Assembly: GCA_002451715.1 (NCBI GenBank)
Contig: DKDD01000213.1
Location: 1 to 18,956, forward strand
Source: Ruminococcaceae bacterium UBA6857
Lineage (GTDB): Bacteria > Bacillota > Clostridia > Oscillospirales > Acutalibacteraceae
Reading direction: 5' to 3'
Length of the DNA stretch: 18,956 bases
Part shown: piece by piece, positions 1-7,076 of the stretch
Numbering within the stretch: the first letter of the stretch is position 1
Layout: each line of letters begins with the position of its first letter
Translations under genes and position numbers: made by a program
Notes under the pieces: generated by a model
Told to the model about the DNA's origin: nothing
What the model saw: only the letters and a program-made list of their open reading frames with translations
Database searches by the model: none

Positions 1-12
1 GTTTGAGGCGCC

Positions 13-52
13 AAAAGAAAAAGATCACTCAACAGAGTGGTCTTTTTCTTTT
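13..52 (+). terminator. Rho-independent terminator of an upstream gene outside the window
   Basis: An 18-bp stem (13-30 pairing with 35-52, one G-T wobble) closes on the 4-nt loop AACA. The left arm is A-rich and the right arm T-rich, so the T-tract lies inside the distal arm and the hairpin could work in both directions. It marks the end of a transcription unit to the left that is not in the window. Confidence 0.85.
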
Positions 53-370
53 GCACTTAATATATCTTTAACCTGCGACTTTACGTTTTATTGTAATATT
101 GCGTCGTTTTATTCTTTTTGACTTTAAAATAAAACATGGGTTGATTTTATTTTATATTTAAGTATAATATTTGTGAGATGGTTTTAATGGTAGCTGATAC
201 AAAAGCAATTGTTTCGGCTGTCGAACTTTAAGCCAAGGACAAAATAGATATTATTATTGATGTTGGGGAATATTTGACCAAAAACAGAATACAAAGGGTT
301 GAAAAATAGAATAATTTTATGCACATAAAGTATACTGTGGAATATTAATCAAAACAGAAAGGATAAAACT
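53..370. other. Gene-poor leader, with a possible decayed coding remnant
   Basis: This AT-rich stretch of about 320 bp has no convincing gene. It carries one good promoter (141-168). A frame from ATG 178 to TAG 309 is interrupted by TAA at 229-231; after that stop it reads AKDKIDIIIDVGEYL, which is protein-like. There is no ribosome site before 178. It may be the remnant of a small gene or chance. Most of it would form a leader of roughly 190 nt before the VanZ gene. Confidence 0.4.
141..168 (+). promoter_or_regulatory. Sigma-A-type promoter ahead of the VanZ/lipoprotein genes
   Basis: The -35 box TTGATT (141-146) and a perfect -10 TATAAT (163-168) are separated by 16 bp. Transcription would start near 175, giving a leader of about 195 nt before the ATG at 371. 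It is the only well-spaced promoter I see between the terminator at 13-52 and the first gene. Confidence 0.65.
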
Positions 371-1060
371 ATGACATTTATATTTACATATATTTTAAAT
401 TTCTGCCTATACGGAGTAATCGGCGTGGCACTTTATTCTTTATTCAGGCTTATATATTTAAAAGCCTCGCATAAAAAGAGAAAATCCAAAAGTAAAGAAA
501 TGTTAAGTGCTTTGTTTGCTTTTTATTTCGCCGGATTGTTCTCACAAACAGTTCTTCCCAATATAGGTGTCAGCTTTGGTGACGGACTGATAATAGATAT
601 CTTTTTTAATTGGGAAAATTATATACGCATATCCAAAGAGGGCTTTGAACACATTCAAAACGAACCGATTCATGGAAGCATAAATCTTATTCCGTTCAAA
701 ACGATTGCTTCTTATTTTACGGGCAATGATATTCGGCACTTTTCGCTGTCGGATTTGTCGAACTTCAGAATCGTCAATGTTTTGGGCAACGTTCTTCTGT
801 TCGTTCCTTTCGGCTTTTTGTTGCCGATTATAAATAAAAGCGCGGCCAAGCTTTCAAGAGTATTGCTTTGGAGCTCTTTGCTGGTTCTTCTGATTGAATT
901 TGAACAGTATTTCATAGGCCGTTCCGCCGATATTGATGATTTTATTCTTAATGTTTTCGGCGCTTTGTGCGGATATTTGTTATACAAAATCGCAAAAAAG
1001 TTATTGCACAACAAAAAAACGAATGTGGGTTTGGATAAACAAAAAGGAGATTTGAAATGA
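371..1060 (+). CDS. VanZ-family integral membrane protein
   Basis: A polytopic membrane protein of 229 residues. It shows hydrophobic segments near residues 3-30, 44-63, 135-155, 163-182 and 191-206. The VanZ-like signature is clear: NLIPF (105-109), GNVLLFVPFG (139-148), then E176, Q179, R184 and DIDD (187-190) followed by N194 and G197. The family is named for teicoplanin-resistance VanZ, but most members have no proven role and are assumed to act at the cell envelope. The ATG at 371 has AAAGG (358-362) upstream. Its stop overlaps the start of the next gene by 4 nt (ATGA), so the two are probably translationally coupled. No other van genes are present, so glycopeptide resistance should not be inferred. 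The family call is secure; the function is not. Confidence 0.88.
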   Translation: MTFIFTYILNFCLYGVIGVALYSLFRLIYLKASHKKRKSKSKEMLSALFAFYFAGLFSQTVLPNIGVSFGDGLIIDIFFNWENYIRISKEGFEHIQNEPIHGSINLIPFKTIASYFTGNDIRHFSLSDLSNFRIVNVLGNVLLFVPFGFLLPIINKSAAKLSRVLLWSSLLVLLIEFEQYFIGRSADIDDFILNVFGALCGYLLYKIAKKLLHNKKTNVGLDKQKGDLK

Positions 1061-1941
1061 AAAAAATTATCAGTGCAGTTTTATTGCTGATTTTTGTTTT
1101 GTCACTTGTCGGCTGTGATAATCAAAGTGGTTTGACAGATGATACAAATAATTCGGCTGAGTCCACAAGTTCCGCCGTAACCGAAGCTACTGTTATTGAA
1201 GATGCGGGAAAAATTTACAAGCTTGAAAACAATGTGCTTTACGGGAAAGGCGAAAACTATGATGGTATTCTCGGAGAAAAAGAACATTATGACGAATGGG
1301 TAAAAATAGCGGAGAACGTGAAGATGTTTGACGCTTGCACAGCTGTTTTGCTTTATTTGACAATGGACGGCAAGGTTTACGGAATGGGCAGAAAAGAAGG
1401 CGGCGTTTTGCAAATACGAACAGATTACGAAGACAGAGACGGCGAGGTATCCGAACCTGTTTTGCTGTTTGATGACTGCAAGAGCATATCGCTCGGTTGC
1501 CGTTTTGCCCTTGCACTGAAAAACGATAACAGTGTTTGGTTCTGGGGAGAAAGTCTGAACTGCCAAAGCACGGAAATTGTTGACCAAATCATTACGCCGA
1601 CAAAAATTGTTGAAGAAGCAAAAATGATCAAAGCCATAATGTGCACGTCGGCGTGGATCGACCCGGACGGCACTTTGTATATGTGTGGAGATAACTCAAG
1701 CGGACAAATAGGCAACGGAAAAAAAGGCACAGGGTTTCCGCAGCTGCTTGAAGATATCGTTGAAGTTCCGTATCCGGTTCTTGATCGGTGTGTAAACGTT
1801 TACTGCTCGGATGATATGCGTTTTGTTTATGCCGACACGGACGACGGCTCAACATATGTCTGGGGCGGAAACAAATATACAACACCCACAAATATAAAGA
1901 ATACCGATGAATATAAAAGCAGTACCGATGTGTCTGAATAA
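1057..1941 (+). CDS. Secreted lipoprotein with RCC1-like beta-propeller repeats
   Basis: 294 residues with a lipoprotein signal peptide: basic MKK, hydrophobic core 4-18 and lipobox L17-V-G-C20, so Cys20 should be lipidated and the protein held outside the membrane. A Ser/Thr-rich linker (about 21-46) follows. The rest contains divergent RCC1-type repeats: LYGKGENYDGILG (61-73), DGKVYGMGRKEGGVL (104-118), NSVWFWG (158-164), DGTLYMCGDNSSGQIGNG (204-221) and a last one ending TYVWGG near 270. Such repeats form beta-propellers; bacterial examples often bind proteins or inhibit enzymes, as BLIP-II does. The partner here cannot be told from sequence. It overlaps the VanZ gene by 4 nt. Only about five repeats are recognisable, so the propeller may be small or partly degenerate. 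Confidence 0.85.
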   Translation: MKKIISAVLLLIFVLSLVGCDNQSGLTDDTNNSAESTSSAVTEATVIEDAGKIYKLENNVLYGKGENYDGILGEKEHYDEWVKIAENVKMFDACTAVLLYLTMDGKVYGMGRKEGGVLQIRTDYEDRDGEVSEPVLLFDDCKSISLGCRFALALKNDNSVWFWGESLNCQSTEIVDQIITPTKIVEEAKMIKAIMCTSAWIDPDGTLYMCGDNSSGQIGNGKKGTGFPQLLEDIVEVPYPVLDRCVNVYCSDDMRFVYADTDDGSTYVWGGNKYTTPTNIKNTDEYKSSTDVSE

Positions 1942-1943
1942 TT

Positions 1944-1972
1944 TTGCGACTTGAAATAAATTCGATTATCAT
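1944..1972 (+). promoter_or_regulatory. Possible weak promoter ahead of the 2008 gene
   Basis: TTGCGA (1944-1949) and TATCAT (1967-1972) are 17 bp apart, matching 4/6 and 5/6 consensus bases. No terminator separates this gene from the lipoprotein gene, so read-through from upstream is equally possible. Confidence 0.3.
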
Positions 1973-2007
1973 ATTTTCCCATACAATTTATTTAACGAGG
2001 TGCCGAA

Positions 2008-2670
2008 ATGAACCCAGTCAGAAATTTGCATAAATTTTTCATAGACTTAGGCTTTGAAAAGGATAAAAAGAAGTTTTTCAAAACGCTCGGCGATTACGTT
2101 GTTGTCGTTGAAACATCAAAAGAACGCAATTACACAAAAATAGAAGGCGATCTTCATACAGATACATTCCTTAATTACTACAATATTTATGTTTCGGTCT
2201 ATCATAAAATTGAGATTGAAGCATTTTCAATGACGCATAAAGACATGGGTTCGTTTTATCCGCTGACGGCAATTGCCGAAATTAAACAAAGCGAATGGCT
2301 TGCAAATAATCCAAACTTGGAAGAGTCAATGAAAAACGCTTTTTTAAAGAATGTGTATCGGCCGCTTTTTGTTGATTCAAAAGTGTTTGATTTTGTTTAT
2401 GACTTGCCTTTCAAACGGTTCGGCGAATACCGTTATGATTCCGACGCGCTGTTGATGGCGTCATACGATGAAAAAAAGTATGACGTGACCGAAAAATGTC
2501 TGCATACTTTGCTTGCGATAATGTATGACCCGTATTGCAGAGAGACTATATCGGTTTACGATTCGTTTTCCGTAAAGGATTTGATAGATAAAATTGACGA
2601 ATCAGGAGAATTAAAAGATTCCGATAGATACTTTCTTGCGGTCTATAAACGTATTTATGAAAAGTTATAA
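2008..2670 (+). CDS. Unrecognised cytosolic protein
   Basis: 220 residues with no signal peptide or membrane segment. The ATG at 2008 follows GAGGTG (1997-2002) at 5 nt spacing, so the start is well supported. The opening (an F-x2-LGFEKDKKKFFKTLGDYVVVVETS pattern, residues about 10-37) vaguely recalls the beginning of DUF4304-type proteins, a hydrophobic 'gF-kkg-F-r' start followed by a beta strand, but the similarity is too weak to assign. The rest is charged and rich in Tyr and Asp. It lies 37 bp before a DUF4303-like gene on the same strand. Families of this kind are common as stray accessory or immunity-type genes, which is only a contextual hint. Real gene: confident. Function: unknown. 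Confidence 0.7.
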   Translation: MNPVRNLHKFFIDLGFEKDKKKFFKTLGDYVVVVETSKERNYTKIEGDLHTDTFLNYYNIYVSVYHKIEIEAFSMTHKDMGSFYPLTAIAEIKQSEWLANNPNLEESMKNAFLKNVYRPLFVDSKVFDFVYDLPFKRFGEYRYDSDALLMASYDEKKYDVTEKCLHTLLAIMYDPYCRETISVYDSFSVKDLIDKIDESGELKDSDRYFLAVYKRIYEKL

Positions 2671-2705
2671 AAACTTCCGGTAGGATAAAAGAAAGGATTG
2701 TACCT

Positions 2706-3293
2706 ATGGATTTTGAAACTGCTTTATATGACAAAATCAAAAGCGAAATTTTGAAATGGAACGAGCCGGATATCTATGCGGTTTCGTTTTTGGTTGAATC
2801 AAACGAAGAAAACCGCTATAAAAACTATGATAACTTAACTGCGTGGTCGATAAGCTTTAACGCCGAAAGCGATTGCGACGGTGCAGAAGAACTTGACGAA
2901 GAACGTTGGAATTACGCTTTTTGGCGGCAGGACGAAACTACGATTATTGATTATGAAAACGGCAACGAATACACAAAAATGCTTTTTGATTGGTATGCGG
3001 AAAACGGTGTTGAAAATATCGGCGAAGAAAACGAAGATGAAATGTATGACAAAAACGGAAAGTACATCGGCAAAGGTCCCGGCGGACACTATGAGCTTCT
3101 TCAAATTGCCGCTTCAGTTGCGGAAAAATTACAGCGCAACGGCGTTTTGAAAGCTCATTTCAAAAAGAATATTCCGATTATTGTTCACGGTTTAGAATAC
3201 GCGTGGTATGACATTGAAGCGACAAAAAAAGCGAACCCCGGCAAAGAAGCCGACACGTTTTTGAAAGTAATGGAAGAACTTGAAGATTTTTAA
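2706..3293 (+). CDS. DUF4303-like protein of unknown function
   Basis: 195 residues, strongly acidic, without signal peptide or membrane segments. An early strand IYAVSFLVES (about 23-32), a central ERWNYAFWRQDE (about 66-77) and a later acidic stretch match what I recall of the DUF4303 family, whose hallmark is a W-N-Y-A-F-W core. Such small proteins often sit in accessory loci, sometimes beside SUKH-type or other putative immunity genes, but no toxin is visible here. An AGAAAGGA-type ribosome site precedes the ATG. A strong terminator follows at 3317-3350, so this is the last gene of the first gene group. The family call is from pattern memory and moderately certain. Confidence 0.65.
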   Translation: MDFETALYDKIKSEILKWNEPDIYAVSFLVESNEENRYKNYDNLTAWSISFNAESDCDGAEELDEERWNYAFWRQDETTIIDYENGNEYTKMLFDWYAENGVENIGEENEDEMYDKNGKYIGKGPGGHYELLQIAASVAEKLQRNGVLKAHFKKNIPIIVHGLEYAWYDIEATKKANPGKEADTFLKVMEELEDF

Positions 3294-3316
3294 TCGCGGC
3301 AGAAAATATAAATAGA

Positions 3317-3350
3317 GAAAAACCGTTCGAAAGGGCGGTTTTTCCTTTTT
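3317..3350 (+). terminator. Rho-independent terminator after the DUF4303-like gene
   Basis: A 12-bp stem (3317-3328 with 3333-3344, two G-T wobbles) is capped by a GAAA tetraloop (3329-3332). The distal arm ends in TTTTTCC and is followed by TTTTT at 3346-3350. It separates the first gene group from the glycan operon. Confidence 0.88.
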
Positions 3351-3367
3351 GCGGCGGGGCTTATCCC

Positions 3368-3396
3368 TTGAAAAAGCAACGAAAAAATGATACAAT
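3368..3396 (+). promoter_or_regulatory. Promoter of the glycan operon (extended -10)
   Basis: TTGAAA (3368-3373), a 17-bp spacer, then TACAAT (3391-3396) preceded by TGA at 3388-3390, an extended -10 (TGn). The predicted start of transcription is near 3403. The -35 box uses the same TTG that would start the longest open frame of the first glycosyltransferase, so that longer reading is untenable. The real start is TTG 3446, about 43 nt downstream of the transcript start. Confidence 0.8.
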
Positions 3397-3430
3397 AAAA
3401 CGACAAATTTTTTATTATTTTGCAGGGGAA

Positions 3431-3448
3431 AGGAGGAAAAGCACATTG
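3431..3448 (+). promoter_or_regulatory. Ribosome-binding site that fixes the TTG start of the first GT2
   Basis: A perfect AGGAGG (3431-3436) stands 9 nt before TTG (3446-3448). Starting there yields MKNELISVIVPVYNVE, identical to the ATG-started N-terminus of the third glycosyltransferase of the operon (5441), which independently confirms the choice. Confidence 0.85.
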
Positions 3449-4435
3449 AAAAACGAATTGATTTCGGTAATCGTTCCCGTCTATAACGTTGAAAATTTTC
3501 TTCCGCGCTGTCTTGAAAGTATTCTTTCGCAGTCTTACAAAAATATCGAAGTTGTTGTTGTTGACGACGGTTCAACGGACAAAAGCGCCGAGGTTATTCG
3601 TTCTTTTGCCGCCCGCGACGGCAGAGTAAAGCCGATTTTTCAAAAAAACGGCGGCGTAACTTCTGCGCGGCTTGCAGGTGTTTTGCAATCAAACGGCGGC
3701 TTCATAGGTTTTGTTGACGGCGACGACGAAATTGAAAAAAACATGTATGAACGTCTTTTGAAGAACGCGAAAGATTTTGATTGCCAAATTTCGCATTGCG
3801 GATACCGCATGGTTTTTCCGGACGGACGCGTGAACTTTTTTCATAACAGCGGCGTTCTTGAAGAGCAAAACAGAGATACCGCATTGCGCGAACTCCTTTC
3901 GGGAAAAAAGATTGAACCCGGCCTTTGCAACAAACTTTTTCGGCGCGAACTTTTTGATACGGTTTTTTCAAAAAAAGCTCTGTTTGAAAAAATAAAAATC
4001 AATGAAGACCTTTTGATGAATTTCTTCCTTTTTTCGGCCGCAAAAAAAGCGGTGTTTGAAGATTTTTGTCCCTATCATTATATTGTTCGAAACGGTTCCG
4101 CTTCGCGCAAAAAAACCGATGAACACAAAATTTTCGACCCGATAAAAGTCAAGCGTATTATAATCGAAAATGCAGATGCCGCAATTCAAAACGCCGCCGC
4201 CGCGGCATATTTTGACACCTGCATAAACTGCGCCCATTGCGTTTTCTGCGAGGGAAAAGAGTTTCAAAAAGAGCTTAAAACAATTCGCTCACTTTTGAAA
4301 AAGGAAAAGAAAAACTTTTCTTTGCTTTCAAAAAAGCGAAGAATAATCGCCAACTTTATTGTTTATGCACCGAAGCTTTACGGCGCAATTTATAGAATAT
4401 ACAGCAGTAAATTTCAAAAAAGCGTCTATTCATAA
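3446..4435 (+). CDS. Family 2 glycosyltransferase
   Basis: 329 residues from the TTG start. The GT2 (GT-A fold) domain covers about residues 5-115: ISVIVPVYN (6-14), the nucleotide-sugar acidic motif DDGSTD (40-45) and a metal-binding DGDD (91-94), where most relatives have DSDD. The second half carries the CNKLFRRELF and INEDLLMNFF patterns seen in Firmicute capsule GT2 enzymes. It should transfer one sugar from a nucleotide donor to a growing lipid-linked repeat unit on the cytosolic face of the membrane; donor and linkage cannot be read. It is the first gene of the operon, 11 nt before the next GT2. An odd feature is four cysteines at strict C-x2-C-x2-C-x2-C spacing (C259, C262, C265, C268) in the C-terminal helical region. 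Confidence 0.9.
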   Translation: MKNELISVIVPVYNVENFLPRCLESILSQSYKNIEVVVVDDGSTDKSAEVIRSFAARDGRVKPIFQKNGGVTSARLAGVLQSNGGFIGFVDGDDEIEKNMYERLLKNAKDFDCQISHCGYRMVFPDGRVNFFHNSGVLEEQNRDTALRELLSGKKIEPGLCNKLFRRELFDTVFSKKALFEKIKINEDLLMNFFLFSAAKKAVFEDFCPYHYIVRNGSASRKKTDEHKIFDPIKVKRIIIENADAAIQNAAAAAYFDTCINCAHCVFCEGKEFQKELKTIRSLLKKEKKNFSLLSKKRRIIANFIVYAPKLYGAIYRIYSSKFQKSVYS

Positions 4436-4446
4436 AGGAGGAGCGC

Positions 4447-5412
4447 ATGAAAAACTTTCCGCTGATCAGCGTTATTGTGCCGGTGTATAAAGCCGAGCCT
4501 TATCTTGATTTTTGTGTTGCTTCAATCGTGAATCAGACATATAAAAACCTTGAAATTATTCTTGTTGACGACGGTTCGCCGGACAATTGCCCAAAAATTT
4601 GCGACGAATGGGCAAAAAAAGACGGTCGCATTTGTGTGATTCACAAGGAAAACGCAGGCTCTGCCGCCGCAAGAAATACCGCACTTGACGCCGCAAACGG
4701 TGAACTCATTGCTTTTGTTGACAGCGACGACTATATTTCGCCCGATATGTATGAATATCTTTTTTCGCTTTTGAACGACGGTGCGGACATTGCGGAATGC
4801 GGTTTTGCGGACGTTACGGGCAACGATGCCGCTTTCGGCAAAGACGAAACAAGCGAAGTTTTTTCTCCTCTTGAAGCGATGAAAGAGCACATTCTTGACC
4901 GCAAGTTTCGCCAGCTTGTTTGGAACAAACTTTATAAAAAAGAAGTTCTGAACGGGGTACGCTTTCCTGCCGGCAAAAAAATCGACGATGAATTTTTCAC
5001 TTATCGTGCAATCGGGAACGCAAAAAAGCTTGTCTGTTCGCCGAAAGTTTGCTACGCTTATCGGCAACAGCCGCAGTCGCTGATGCATTCAATGGTCGCG
5101 TCGGCGCGGCTTCAGGCAGTTGAAGCAAAGGAAATGCGCCATGAATATATTCTTGAGCATTTTCCCTCTCTTTCTTCGCTGAGCCTTAAAAATTTGTGGT
5201 TTACCTGTATATATCAAGGGCAGCTTGCGCTTTGCTCAATGAGCAAAGATGAAAAGAAAAATGCGTTTAAATATCTTTCGTATGCTCTTTTACGCTGCCC
5301 GATTAAAGAAAAAAACGGTATTAGTGCAAAAGAAAAGCTTTGGATTTTCCTTGCCGAAAATTCGCTTGAAAAAACGTGCAAACTCCGAAATTTTTTGAAA
5401 ATCGGAATCTGA
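4447..5412 (+). CDS. Family 2 glycosyltransferase
   Basis: 321 residues. An AGGAGG (4436-4441) directly follows the previous stop codon and lies 5 nt before this ATG. The GT2 domain is at the N-terminus: ISVIVPVYK (7-15), DDGSPD (41-46) and DSDD (92-95), with the AAARNTALD stretch between them that lines the donor site. Downstream WNKLYKKEV and IDDEFFTYRAI match the usual acceptor-side pattern of these capsule enzymes. It presumably adds a second, different sugar to the repeat unit, since its C-terminal half differs from those of the two flanking GT2 genes. There are no membrane segments; it is probably peripheral at the cytosolic membrane face. Sugar specificity is unknown. Confidence 0.9.
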   Translation: MKNFPLISVIVPVYKAEPYLDFCVASIVNQTYKNLEIILVDDGSPDNCPKICDEWAKKDGRICVIHKENAGSAAARNTALDAANGELIAFVDSDDYISPDMYEYLFSLLNDGADIAECGFADVTGNDAAFGKDETSEVFSPLEAMKEHILDRKFRQLVWNKLYKKEVLNGVRFPAGKKIDDEFFTYRAIGNAKKLVCSPKVCYAYRQQPQSLMHSMVASARLQAVEAKEMRHEYILEHFPSLSSLSLKNLWFTCIYQGQLALCSMSKDEKKNAFKYLSYALLRCPIKEKNGISAKEKLWIFLAENSLEKTCKLRNFLKIGI

Positions 5413-5440
5413 TAAAATTATGAGATAGTGGGGAGCGGTC

Positions 5441-6382
5441 ATGAAAAACGAACTGATTTCGGTCATTGTTCCGGTCTATAACGTTGAACGGTATCTTGAA
5501 AAGTGTGTTAAAAGCCTTTGCCGCCAAACGTATAAAAATTTGGAAATCATTCTTGTTAACGACGGTTCAACCGACCGCTCGGGCGAAATTTGCGGTTTCC
5601 TTTCGAAAACCGACGCACGCATCAAGGTGATTAATAAAGAAAATGGAGGCCTTTCCGACGCGCGCAACGCCGCATTGGATTTTGCTCACGGAAGCAAAAT
5701 CATGTTTGTTGACAGCGACGATTACCTTTCGGAAGATGCGGCGGAAAAACTTCTTTCAGCGGCAGAAGAAAACGATTGCGAAATTGCGGTTTGCAACATG
5801 ATTCGCGTTTTTGAAGACGGAACAAGTGAACCGTTTTACTGCCCCGCTAAAGAGACGACCGTCCTTTGCGGCAACGACCGTTTTGAAACGCTTTGCCAGC
5901 CGTCGGTTTGCAACAAGCTTTTTTCGGCGGAGCTTTTTGACGACGTGCGCTTTCCGAAAGGTCGGTTTTATGAAGACACGTTTGTCTATCATATCCTTGC
6001 ATACAGGGCGAAAAAAATTGTTCTTGACGGAAATGACGGCTATTTTTATTTCTTGCGAAAGGGCAGCATCCTCGGTGCACCGAAATTTTCCGACCGCTAT
6101 TTTGATTATATTGATGCGGTTTACGAAAGAATGGCTTTCCTTTTTGAAAACGGTGTTGAAGATTACGGAAAAGGTGCGGCTTTGAGCCTTTATGCCGCTG
6201 TTTCGGATGCCGAAAAAAATATTTTAAAAACCGAAGCAAACAAAGAGCTTTTTAAAAAGGCAAGAAGAGAATACACCGAAGCGTACGTGCGGCTGATTCG
6301 TTCAAAAAATGTCGGAATAAAGCAAAGAATAAGGCTTGTTCTTTTGAGGTACACGCCAATGATTCACGGCAAAATTTACTGA
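5441..6382 (+). CDS. Family 2 glycosyltransferase
   Basis: 313 residues, ATG 28 nt after the previous stop with a G-rich ribosome site (GTGGGGAG, about 5428-5434). The first 16 residues are identical to those of the operon's first GT2. Motifs: NDGSTD (40-45; Asn replaces the first Asp, a common variant), ENGGLSDARNAALD (67-80) and DSDD (91-94), then VCNKLFSAELF and FYEDTFVYH. These are features of a complete inverting GT2 enzyme acting in surface-polysaccharide assembly. Its relation to the first gene suggests duplication followed by divergence of the acceptor half. A 65-bp gap with no clear terminator separates it from the DUF1919 gene. Confidence 0.9.
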   Translation: MKNELISVIVPVYNVERYLEKCVKSLCRQTYKNLEIILVNDGSTDRSGEICGFLSKTDARIKVINKENGGLSDARNAALDFAHGSKIMFVDSDDYLSEDAAEKLLSAAEENDCEIAVCNMIRVFEDGTSEPFYCPAKETTVLCGNDRFETLCQPSVCNKLFSAELFDDVRFPKGRFYEDTFVYHILAYRAKKIVLDGNDGYFYFLRKGSILGAPKFSDRYFDYIDAVYERMAFLFENGVEDYGKGAALSLYAAVSDAEKNILKTEANKELFKKARREYTEAYVRLIRSKNVGIKQRIRLVLLRYTPMIHGKIY

Positions 6383-6447
6383 TTTTCAAATTGCTTAATT
6401 GAAATCCGATGTGGATTTATTAAGTTTGTCTTTCCGGAGAAAAGTGT

Positions 6448-7053
6448 ATGAAATTTTTTAAGCGCGCCGAATGGCGTTTATACAAAGAGCTGAAACGGCT
6501 TCGGCTCAAAAACCGAAATGCAACGATTATTTCTTCAAACTGCAACGGAGAATTCATTTATTACGATATGCGGCTTAAATTTATGTCTCCGACAATTAAT
6601 CTGAGCTTCGATATGAACGATTACGTCAGGTTTTTGGAAAACTTTGATTATTATATGAACGAAAAGATTCTGCCTTTTGAAGACGAGCGTTTTGATTTTC
6701 CGTGCGGAATGCTCGGCGATATTGAAATTCGCTTCAATCATTACAAAACTTTTGACGAAGCGGTTCAAAAATGGGAGGAGCGTAAAAAACGAATCGACAA
6801 GAGCAACATGTATATTCTTGCGATTGACGGAGACGGTCGCACGGAAGAAAGCCTTTTGCGTTTTGACAAGCTTCCGTTTGAACACAAGGTGATTTTTACT
6901 CACGTTCCGCGCCCCGACATCAAGTCTTCGTTCTATATTCACGGCTTTGAAGAAAAAGGCGGCGTCGGCGTTGCTCTTTATTTTAAGAAAGGCTTTTTGA
7001 TTCGCAGATATCTTGACGAATTTGATTATGTTGCGTTCCTCAATCACCGCTGA
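6448..7053 (+). CDS. DUF1919 protein of exopolysaccharide loci
   Basis: 201 residues. The pattern fits DUF1919: ATIISSNCNGEFIYYDMRLKF (about 25-45), SPTINL, DYVRFLEN, then GMLGDIEIRFNHYKTFDEAVQKW followed by ERKKRI, and LPFEHKVIFTH. Family members sit in capsule and exopolysaccharide clusters and are often annotated only as exopolysaccharide biosynthesis proteins; no reaction has been established that I know of. The conserved Cys-Asn, His and Trp-x-x-Arg residues hint at an enzyme, possibly one that decorates the glycan, but this is inference. GGAGA (6436-6440) precedes the ATG. The next gene starts 23 nt after its stop. The family call is good. Confidence 0.85.
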   Translation: MKFFKRAEWRLYKELKRLRLKNRNATIISSNCNGEFIYYDMRLKFMSPTINLSFDMNDYVRFLENFDYYMNEKILPFEDERFDFPCGMLGDIEIRFNHYKTFDEAVQKWEERKKRIDKSNMYILAIDGDGRTEESLLRFDKLPFEHKVIFTHVPRPDIKSSFYIHGFEEKGGVGVALYFKKGFLIRRYLDEFDYVAFLNHR

Positions 7054-7076
7054 AGTTTTTTGAAAGGTGTGTCACT

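Noticed and set aside
371..1060. Vancomycin/teicoplanin resistance locus
   Set aside because: Only a VanZ-family protein is present, without vanA/H/X/R/S genes; the family is widespread and mostly unrelated to resistance.
3368..3445. N-terminal extension of the first GT2
   Set aside because: It contains the promoter and the AGGAGG site, and its residues have no counterpart in the paralogues.
4522..5088. 188-residue minus-strand open frame
   Set aside because: Antisense to the second GT2; lysine/phenylalanine-rich shadow without family features.
6383..6447. Terminator or promoter between the third GT2 and DUF1919
   Set aside because: Only a weak 6-bp AAATCC/GGATTT stem without a T-run, and no properly spaced -35/-10 pair; the operon is more simply continuous.
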